Below are positions 1 through 6,762 of a stretch of DNA of 6,762 nucleotides, piece by piece. Within the stretch, counting starts at the first letter, position 1; each line of letters starts with the position of its first letter. This DNA comes from Planctomycetota bacterium (GTDB lineage: Bacteria > Planctomycetota > Planctomycetia > Isosphaerales > Isosphaeraceae). The notes under the pieces were generated by a model. That model was given only the letters and a program-made list of their open reading frames with translations. It made no database searches and was not told the DNA's origin. The position numbers and the translations under genes are program-made. The stretch covers positions 1 to 6,762 of the forward strand of contig JAJYCH010000268.1 of NCBI GenBank assembly GCA_021778575.1, in the 5' to 3' direction.

Positions 1-634
1 ACGCCTCGACGAACCAGGGATCGCGACGCGGCCCCATCGCCCCGGCGAACTGGCCGGGGATCACACGACCGGTGTTATGGACCAGACGCTCGGGCAGGAC
101 GATCGCCGGGGGCAGGTTATTGCCGGATCTCGCCGTCGCCCCGGCCACGGCGGCGATCGAGGGCCAGTCGGTCGGCTTGGGCTGGTTGGGGTCGAAGCCG
201 GGGGGCAGGTCCGACCGGCCGGTGAGCATGACGTGGTGACCCGCCGAGTGGTCGTTCGTGCCGTGGGTCAGCGAGCGGACCATCGACCAGAGGTGGCTTC
301 TCGCGGCCAGCAGCGGCAGGTGCTCGCAGACGTGGACGCCCGGCGTCCTGGTGGCGATGGGACGGAACTCGCCCCGGATGCCCTCGGGGGCGTCGGGCTT
401 GGGGTCGAAGCTCTCGTGCTGGGCCAGCCCGCCGGAGAGGAAGATGAAAATCACCGACCGGGCCGGTGAATTCTTCAGGGTGAGATCGTCGGAGGCGACC
501 GCCGAGCGGAGGGCCGCCAGGTGATCCGTACCCAGCCCGAGTAAGCCGACCGCCCCGGCCTGAAGTGCGAAGCGCCGGGAAACCGACGGGTGCCGGGGCG
601 AGCGTGAGGCGGGATGCTCGTGTTGCTGTCGCAC
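1..634 (-). CDS. DUF1501 family protein, N-terminal part (gene runs off the left edge)
   Basis: Reading the minus strand from the GTG at 634 gives 211 residues with no stop before the window edge. The leader carries S-R-R-F-A-L-Q (residues 19-25), then a hydrophobic AGAVGLLGLG stretch, which resembles a twin-arginine export signal. The mature part has DUF1501 hallmarks: SVIFIFLSGG (60-69), S-F-D-P-K-P-D-A-P (75-83), RGEFRPIATRTPGV (87-100), CEHLPLLA (103-110) and HVMLTGR (134-140). These proteins (COG4102-like, within the alkaline phosphatase/sulfatase fold clan) usually have over 400 residues, so roughly half is visible. They are very abundant in planctomycetes, often beside DUF1549/DUF1553 genes, and their biochemical role is unsettled. 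The GTG start is chosen because GGAG lies 7 bases upstream and it leaves a normal short leader before the twin arginine. The family call is secure; exact start and function are not. Confidence 0.9.
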   Translation of the reverse strand, partial: MRQQHEHPASRSPRHPSVSRRFALQAGAVGLLGLGTDHLAALRSAVASDDLTLKNSPARSVIFIFLSGGLAQHESFDPKPDAPEGIRGEFRPIATRTPGVHVCEHLPLLAARSHLWSMVRSLTHGTNDHSAGHHVMLTGRSDLPPGFDPNQPKPTDWPSIAAVAGATARSGNNLPPAIVLPERLVHNTGRVIPGQFAGAMGPRRDPWFVEA

Positions 635-641
635 TGGGTCA

Positions 642-645
642 CTCC
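642..645 (-). promoter_or_regulatory. Ribosome binding site of the DUF1501 gene
   Basis: On the minus strand GGAG sits 7 bases before the GTG at 634. No in-frame ATG with comparable spacing was found just upstream, so this site supports the GTG start. Confidence 0.6.
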
Positions 646-731
646 GATCGGGCGGCGGGGGGGGCGATCTTCGACATGCCGAGGGCAGGAACGGGCATGC
701 GATCGATCTCGGAGGCTCCCGGATGATATCC

Positions 732-863
732 TTACTGGAGTCTGGATTCCAATGGCATGTCCCGGCGTCCAAGCAGGAGGAGTGCGGCCACCCCGACCAC
801 CGCCACCGCGAAACCCATGAGTACTTGCCGCCTCCGGATGTCCCTTCCACCAACGGATTCCAT
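732..863 (-). CDS. Possible small single-pass membrane protein (43 aa), hypothetical
   Basis: A short minus-strand frame reads MESVGGRDIRRRQV, then a hydrophobic run MGFAVAVVGVAALLLLG (residues 16-32), then RRDMPLESRLQ and a TAA stop. The arginine-rich segment just before the hydrophobic run and the polar tail after it look like one transmembrane helix with flanking charges. About 70% of third codon positions are G or C, consistent with but not proof of coding. The frame stays open upstream of the ATG to a TAG near 910, which a TTG immediately follows. A longer form of about 59 residues, adding SFARLFFSNGTAKF, is therefore possible. No strong ribosome binding site precedes either start. It reads in the same direction as the downstream DUF1501 gene, about 100 bases away. 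It could be a real small gene, the tail of a decayed gene, or chance. I do not recognise a family. Confidence 0.35.
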   Translation of the reverse strand: MESVGGRDIRRRQVLMGFAVAVVGVAALLLLGRRDMPLESRLQ

Positions 864-1071
864 GAACTTGGCCGTCCCATTGCTGAAAAACAGCCTGGCA
901 AACGACAACTATCGACAAAGGACCTGAGACTGGGCGTATCCGCGTTCGGAGTCCACCTCGTAAGGCCGACGCTTTGTCGTCCGCTCCTGCGAGAATTCCA
1001 TCCGACCGTTGGTCTGAACTCGGGCGACGAAGTGGCGATCGACGCCCGCCAAATCATCGGAGGCTGATTCC
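864..1071. other. Intergenic stretch upstream of the amidohydrolase-sulfatase operon
   Basis: I see no convincing gene here beyond a possible N-terminal extension of the small ORF on the minus strand. The promoter of the rightward operon should lie in this stretch, but no clear -35/-10 pair is visible. The only recognisable signal is the ribosome binding site at its right end. Confidence 0.4.
1059..1063 (+). promoter_or_regulatory. Ribosome binding site of the amidohydrolase gene
   Basis: GGAGG lies 8 bases before the ATG at 1072, a near-ideal Shine-Dalgarno that fixes this start. Confidence 0.7.
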
Positions 1072-1986
1072 ATGCGAGGACAGGCACCCCAGGTCGCAGC
1101 GAAACCTTTAGTCCCGGAAACACCCTCTGACCTATCCGCGTCGGTGATCGATACCCATGCGCATTGCTTCGCCGGTCGCGACGATTCCCGGTATCCCTAT
1201 CATCCGGATGGGCCGTATCAACCCATCGAGCCCGCCACGCCCGAAGACCTGCTGCGGTGCATGGGCGAGTCCGGTGTCGATTTCGCCGTCGTCGCTCATC
1301 CCGAACCTTACCAGGACGATCATCGCTACCTGGGTCACTGCCTCGAAGTCGGCCGAGGCAGGCTCAAGGGGACCTGCCTGTTCTTCGCGGACCGATCGGA
1401 CTCGCTGGGCCGGATGTCCGAACTCGTCGGGGAGTACGAGGGGAAGATCGTCGCCGCCCGCATCCACGCCTACGCACCGGATCGCCTGCCGCCGTTCGGC
1501 ACGCCAGAGTTACGATCCTTCTGGGCGCATGTCGGCGATCTCGGCCTGGCGGTCCAGCTACACATCGAGCCCCGCTACGCTCCCGGTTTCGAGCCCTTGA
1601 TCCGTGAATTCCCCAGGACGCCGGTGATCATCGACCACCTGGGCAGGCCGTTTCAGGGCAGCCCGCAGGAGTACAATACGGTCCTCGGCTGGGCGAGCTT
1701 CCCCAACACGATCATGAAACTCTCGCTCCTCCCCGAGCGAGGGGAGTACCCTCACCGCGACATCGGGCCGGTGATCGGGGAACTGGTCGAACGGTTCGGC
1801 CCCGATCGGCTGATCTATGGCGGCGGGTTCGGTGCGAAGGCCACGGGAATCTCGTATCATGCCTGTCGGGAAAGAGTCCGCTCTTACCTGACTCACTTAT
1901 CCGCCCAGGATCAGGCGAAGATCCTGGGCGGGACGGCGGCGAGGCTTTTCGGGTTCGATCAAGCCGGAACGAGGGACGGAGCATGA
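1072..1986 (+). CDS. Amidohydrolase family protein (Amidohydro_2, COG3618-like TIM-barrel hydrolase) with a substituted metal ligand
   Basis: The 304-residue protein has no signal peptide and is probably cytoplasmic. V-I-D-T-H-A-H (residues 25-31) is the metal-binding H-x-H motif on the first barrel strand. Further family landmarks are VQLHIEP with H164, VIIDHLGRP with H189, and a C-terminal ILGGTAARLFGF (284-295). Enzymes of this group hydrolyse lactones, or hydrolyse or decarboxylate small organic acids; the substrate cannot be read from sequence. The segment that normally reads like G-S-D-F-P, supplying the conserved Asp, is G-G-G-F-G here (250-254), so the Asp position is Gly252. The rest of the barrel looks intact and length is normal, so this is a substitution and not a truncation. 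The stop overlaps the sulfatase start by ATGA, indicating one transcript and translational coupling. Family call is firm, activity uncertain. Confidence 0.85.
   Translation: MRGQAPQVAAKPLVPETPSDLSASVIDTHAHCFAGRDDSRYPYHPDGPYQPIEPATPEDLLRCMGESGVDFAVVAHPEPYQDDHRYLGHCLEVGRGRLKGTCLFFADRSDSLGRMSELVGEYEGKIVAARIHAYAPDRLPPFGTPELRSFWAHVGDLGLAVQLHIEPRYAPGFEPLIREFPRTPVIIDHLGRPFQGSPQEYNTVLGWASFPNTIMKLSLLPERGEYPHRDIGPVIGELVERFGPDRLIYGGGFGAKATGISYHACRERVRSYLTHLSAQDQAKILGGTAARLFGFDQAGTRDGA
1972..1976 (+). promoter_or_regulatory. Ribosome binding site of the sulfatase gene, inside the amidohydrolase 3' end
   Basis: AGGGA lies 6 bases before the ATG at 1983. A second GGAG at 1978-1981 is only 1 base from the ATG and too close to act. 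The site lies within coding sequence, as expected for coupled translation. Confidence 0.45.
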
Positions 1987-3476
1987 AGACGGTCATCCTG
2001 ATGGCATCGATCCTCCTGATGCTCGGTTCGGCCCGAGCGGCCGAACCGCCGAAGCGACCCAACATCGTCCTGATCATCGCCGACGACATGGCCTGGGACG
2101 ATTGCGGGGCCTTCGGTAATCATAAGATCAAGACCCCGAACATCGACAAATTGGCACGCGAGGGCCTCCGGTTCGACCGGGCCTTCGTGACGGCCAGTTC
2201 GTGCAGCCCCAGCCGTTCCAGCCTCATCACCGGACGCTACCCGCATAACACCGACGCCGAGGAGTTGCACTGGCCGCTGCCGCCCGAGCAAGTCACGTTC
2301 GTCGAGAAATTGAAGGCGTCGGGCTACTGGACGGCCGCCGCCGGGAAGTGGCATCTCGGCAACGCCATCAAGTCCCGGTTCGACCTCGTCCGCGACGCGA
2401 ACACGGCGGGGTTCCAACTCGCGACGGCGAAAGATGCCAGGGCACGGATGACCGCCGAAGGTTCCAGTGCGGTTCAAAGCGGCTGCGACCAGTGGGTTCC
2501 CGTCTTGAGGGACCGTCCCAAGGATAAACCGTTCTTCCTCTGGCTGGCCTCATTTGACCCGCACCGCGATTACTCATCGGGGGCAATCGCCGAGCCGCAC
2601 CGCCCCGAAGATGTCGTCGTCCCGGCCTATCTGCCCGACGTGCCCGAGGTTCGCAAGGATCTGGCGCTTTACTACAACGAGATCAGTCGCCTCGACCATC
2701 ACGTCGGCGAGGTCCTGGCGGAACTGGACCGCCAGAAGGTCGCCGGGGACACCTTGATCCTCTTCCTGAGCGACAACGGTCGGCCGTTCCCCCGTTGCAA
2801 GACGACGCTCTACGACTCGGGGATCAGGACGCCCCTGATTGCCCGCTGGCCGGGACAGATCGCGCCGGGAGGTCGTTGCGGGAGCCTCGTCAGCACCATC
2901 GACATCGCGCCGACGATCCTGAAACTCGCCGGGATCGAGCCGGGGCCGACCTTCCAGGGCAAGGATCTCTCGCCCTTGTTCCAGAACCCGACGGCGAAGG
3001 TCCGGCCCTTGATCTTCGCCGAGCGGAACTGGCACGACTTCGCCTCGCACGGTCGGGCCGTCCGCTCCGATCGGTTCAAGTACATCAGGAACGACGACCA
3101 CGACCAACCGCTCACCCCGCCCGCCGATGCGGTCCGGAGCCCGACGTTCCTGGCAATGCGTCGGCTCCGGGACGAGGGCAAGTTGACCCCGTTCCAGGGA
3201 TCATGCTTCGTGAAACCTCGCCCCGTCGAGGAGCTTTACGACCTCGACACCGACCCTGATGAGACGATCAACCTCGCCCGGAACCCGAAGTTTGCCGGGG
3301 ATCTGGCAACGATGCGAAAAGCCTTGTCGGACTGGACTCGGGAGAGTAACGACGTGATGCCCGAGAAGTTGAGCCCCGACGAATTCGACCGGGAGACCGG
3401 CGATCCGCTTCCCAACCGGGTCCGTCCCAGGCCCACAAAACAGACGCATCGGAGCGGAGTGATCCCGAAACTGTAG
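1983..3476 (+). CDS. Secreted type I sulfatase (N-sulfoglucosamine sulfohydrolase-like)
   Basis: The 497-residue protein begins with a signal peptide (MKTVILMASILLMLGSARAA, cleavage probably after residue 20), so it should act in the periplasm or outside. The sulfatase core starts at RPNIVLIIADDMAWDD (25-40), with metal ligands D34 and D35. S-S-C-S-P-S-R-S-S-L-I-T-G (72-84) holds Cys74, the residue that an anaerobic or FGE-type maturase converts to formylglycine. Other landmarks are GKWHLG (121-126), DPH (192-194), LSDNG with D264 and N265, and KTTLYDSGIRTPLI (273-286). The C-terminal subdomain has RSDRFKYIRN (361-370) and EELYDLDTDPDE (417-428). The SSCSPSR context resembles heparan N-sulfatase, so a sulfated glycan is a reasonable but unproven substrate. 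No maturase gene is in the window. Its start overlaps the upstream amidohydrolase stop by 4 bases. Confidence 0.93.
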   Translation: MKTVILMASILLMLGSARAAEPPKRPNIVLIIADDMAWDDCGAFGNHKIKTPNIDKLAREGLRFDRAFVTASSCSPSRSSLITGRYPHNTDAEELHWPLPPEQVTFVEKLKASGYWTAAAGKWHLGNAIKSRFDLVRDANTAGFQLATAKDARARMTAEGSSAVQSGCDQWVPVLRDRPKDKPFFLWLASFDPHRDYSSGAIAEPHRPEDVVVPAYLPDVPEVRKDLALYYNEISRLDHHVGEVLAELDRQKVAGDTLILFLSDNGRPFPRCKTTLYDSGIRTPLIARWPGQIAPGGRCGSLVSTIDIAPTILKLAGIEPGPTFQGKDLSPLFQNPTAKVRPLIFAERNWHDFASHGRAVRSDRFKYIRNDDHDQPLTPPADAVRSPTFLAMRRLRDEGKLTPFQGSCFVKPRPVEELYDLDTDPDETINLARNPKFAGDLATMRKALSDWTRESNDVMPEKLSPDEFDRETGDPLPNRVRPRPTKQTHRSGVIPKL

Positions 3477-3534
3477 AGGTGAATGCCTGGAATTTCATGG
3501 GACGTGACGATCGGCCCAGGATGGAAACAGTCAG

Positions 3535-3549
3535 GGGCGTCAGTCGCCC
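3535..3549. terminator. Weak hairpin, possible transcription end
   Basis: GGGCG and CGCCC form a perfect 5-bp stem around the loop TCAGT, about 60 bases after the sulfatase stop. There is no U-tract, so it is at best a weak terminator or an RNA 3'-end structure. Confidence 0.2.
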
Positions 3550-3597
3550 GAATGAACCGCGAGGGCTCGATGATCTTCCGTCTCTCGCAGATTCGCG

Positions 3598-3646
3598 ACC
3601 GGAGGACGGTGGCCGGGCTTCGAGTACAACCGGAGGCGACGGTTGG
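3598..3646. repeat. Pair of imperfect direct repeats, each with an internal inverted repeat
   Basis: Copy 1 (3598-3612) reads ACCGGAGGACGGTGG and copy 2 (3629-3646) reads ACCGGAGGCGACGGTTGG. Each folds on itself through ACCG/CGGT. Copy 2 has the longer stem, CAACCG (3627-3632) with CGGTTG (3640-3645) around a 7-base loop. They lie between two convergent genes and may contribute to transcript ends, but two copies could be chance. Confidence 0.3.
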
Positions 3647-3675
3647 TCGAGGTTCTGAGTGATTCTTTGGGGGCA

Positions 3676-4578
3676 TTACTGGGCCATAAGACGAGACCGC
3701 GTCTGCTCGGCCTCCTCGACGGGAGTCACGCCGAAGAGTCGTTTGAACTCACGGCTGAACTGCGACGCGCTCTCATAGCCGACAGCCCTCGCGGCGGTCC
3801 CTGCGTTGTAGCCATCGTGTGCCATCAACCGCTTGGCTCGGTCGAGCCTGATCCGTTTCAGATACTGGAGCGGAGAGCTGGCCGTCATCAGTTTGAAGTG
3901 GTGGTGGAAGATCGACAGGCTCATCCCCGCGCGTCTGGCCAACTCTTCGGCGGTGATCGGTTTCGCGTGCTCGGTATGCATGTACTTGACGACCCGGGCG
4001 ATCCGGGCGAAGTGGTCGTCACGGTTGGCCAGGGCACGCAGGGCTCCGCCTTGTTCGCCGAGAAGCACCCGATAGGCAATCTCGCGAATGATTTGGCGAC
4101 CGAGTAAGCGGCTATCGAGCGGAGATTTCAGACACTCAAGAAGCCGGATGACGGCTCCGCCCAGTTCCTCGCTCATCGGCGTCGTTGAAATACCTCGGGG
4201 CGTCAGGCTAACAGGCGGCAGGGGATCGTCGATCTCGAGCATCAGCTCCCCAAGCATCATCGGTTCGACATCAATGGCGACGATCAGGATGGGTTCTTCA
4301 GGGCTGGCATCCGCCTCGCATTCGGCGGGCATCGGCACCGAGAGGACCAGATAGTTGAACGGGTCGTAAGTGTAGACCTCATTGCCGAGGTAGGCCCGTT
4401 TCTGGCCCTGACCGACGATGACGATGTTCGGATGGTACACCATCGGAGCACGGGCCATCGGCTCCGATCGGCGAAAGACCTGGACGCCTTCGACGAGTGT
4501 CTGATGCATGCCTTCGTGGACCGCGATCTCGCCAAGGAGGCGGGCCAGCCGCACCCGATTGTCGTTCCGATTGTCCAT
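3676..4578 (-). CDS. AraC family transcriptional regulator (AraC_N plus HTH, YqhC-like)
   Basis: The 300-residue protein has an N-terminal AraC_N-type domain (about residues 25-175; e.g. VYHPNIVIVGQGQKRAYLGNEVYTYD, with LVLSVPMPAECE following). Its C-terminal AraC DNA-binding domain (about 195-290) has two helix-turn-helix units. The first includes ITAEELARRAGMSLSIFHHHFK (208-229). The second ends in the signature GYESASQFSREFKRLFGVTP (267-286). E. coli YqhC has the same architecture; it senses toxic aldehydes and activates yqhD and dkgA. Here the gene is divergent from an alcohol dehydrogenase and an aldo/keto reductase, which supports a similar role by inference. The ATG at 4578 is preferred because AGGGAG precedes it by 6 bases. 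A GTG ten codons upstream would add VRSRVTRENA and lacks such a site. AraC_N regulators often bind their own divergent promoter. Family call strong, target genes inferred. Confidence 0.92.
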   Translation of the reverse strand: MDNRNDNRVRLARLLGEIAVHEGMHQTLVEGVQVFRRSEPMARAPMVYHPNIVIVGQGQKRAYLGNEVYTYDPFNYLVLSVPMPAECEADASPEEPILIVAIDVEPMMLGELMLEIDDPLPPVSLTPRGISTTPMSEELGGAVIRLLECLKSPLDSRLLGRQIIREIAYRVLLGEQGGALRALANRDDHFARIARVVKYMHTEHAKPITAEELARRAGMSLSIFHHHFKLMTASSPLQYLKRIRLDRAKRLMAHDGYNAGTAARAVGYESASQFSREFKRLFGVTPVEEAEQTRSRLMAQ

Positions 4579-4792
4579 CGCGTTCTCCCTTGTGACCCGG
4601 CTTCGCACAGTAATAGGTTACGAGATCGCCGATTTTTTGGGTAGATGCCCTGCCCCTTCACAGGATTAGGCAAACGTTTCGGAGGAATGTTCCTTTCCCT
4701 CGACGAATCGGACGCCTCTAATAGAGCACGGGACCGAGGTTGGTCTCCTCGAATCACTTTTCACTTTGCCTTCACCATCGGGCCATCGACGC
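4579..4792. promoter_or_regulatory. Divergent control region between the AraC-type regulator and the dehydrogenase
   Basis: This 214-base spacer separates divergent start codons, so it must hold both promoters and probably the regulator's binding sites. It is locally more AT-rich than the flanking genes. Two perfect short palindromes stand out: AGGAA-TG-TTCCT (4683-4694) and CTCTA-A-TAGAG (4716-4726). The second contains TAATAG (4719-4724), a possible -10 for the dehydrogenase, but no good -35 lies at the usual distance. For the leftward gene, TATTAC on the minus strand near 4612-4617 is a weak -10 candidate. AraC-family sites are usually direct repeats, so the palindromes may serve another factor or be chance. 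Confidence 0.45.
4585..4590 (-). promoter_or_regulatory. Ribosome binding site deciding the AraC-type regulator start
   Basis: On the minus strand AGGGAG lies 6 bases before the ATG at 4578. It would fall inside the coding region if the upstream GTG (4608) were used. Confidence 0.65.

Positions 4793-6762
<1,970 letters not shown>

Larger units (their letters stand above)
3477..3675. other. Intergenic spacer between convergent sulfatase and AraC-type genes
   Basis: This spacer holds no credible gene. It contains several short inverted repeats, listed separately, but no stem followed by a clear run of T on either strand. A canonical intrinsic terminator is therefore not evident. Confidence 0.5.

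Noticed and set aside
475..918. 147-codon minus-strand frame spanning the DUF1501 start
   Set aside because: The DUF1501 motifs are in another frame of the same strand. This frame is rich in Arg, Pro and Gly with no domain, which marks it as an out-of-frame shadow.
723..1067. 114-codon plus-strand frame ending just before the amidohydrolase
   Set aside because: No ribosome binding site, no recognisable motif and low-complexity residue use. Its stop position near the next start is probably coincidence.
2574..3107. 177-codon minus-strand frame within the sulfatase
   Set aside because: It is antisense to conserved sulfatase motifs and is Val/Asp/Arg-rich with no domain.
4579..4608. Upstream GTG start adding ten residues to the AraC-type regulator
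   Set aside because: It lacks a ribosome binding site, whereas AGGGAG sits 6 bases before the ATG at 4578, and the extra residues do not look like part of the domain.
4634..4638. Run of T in the divergent spacer considered as a terminator tail
   Set aside because: No stem precedes it, and a terminator between two divergent starts makes little sense.

Overview
The window reads as GC-rich bacterial chromosome, most likely from a planctomycete, possibly of the Isosphaeraceae. The basis is a DUF1501 protein with a twin-arginine-like leader, a secreted type I sulfatase, a COG3618-like amidohydrolase and strong G/C preference at third codon positions. No rRNA or other taxonomic marker is present, so the assignment is inference.

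Left part (1-1071): the N-terminal 211 residues of a DUF1501 protein run leftward off the edge, starting at a GTG at 634 behind a GGAG ribosome binding site. A 437-base gap follows before the next gene, which is read rightward. The gap holds a possible small single-pass membrane protein on the minus strand (732-863). The rest shows nothing recognisable apart from the ribosome binding sites.

Middle (1072-3476): a two-gene rightward operon. An amidohydrolase of the Amidohydro_2 type overlaps, by ATGA, an exported sulfatase with an intact C-S-P-S-R formylglycine motif. The amidohydrolase has Gly where the family's C-terminal metal-binding Asp is expected. A 199-base gap with short hairpins separates this pair from the convergent regulator.

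Right part (3676-6762): an AraC-family regulator (AraC_N plus C-terminal HTH, YqhC-like) is read leftward. It is divergent from a rightward pair: a YahK/CAD-type zinc alcohol dehydrogenase and an aldo/keto reductase that runs off the right edge. The arrangement parallels E. coli YqhC with yqhD and dkgA. It suggests an inducible aldehyde-reducing detoxification module, with the 214-base divergent spacer as the control region.

Every full-length gene falls in a known family. I see no RNA gene, CRISPR array, insertion sequence or phage signature, and nothing that amounts to a clearly new system. The points most worth a second look are the substituted metal ligand in the amidohydrolase, the altered structural zinc site in the dehydrogenase, the regulator-dehydrogenase-reductase module and the small membrane ORF.
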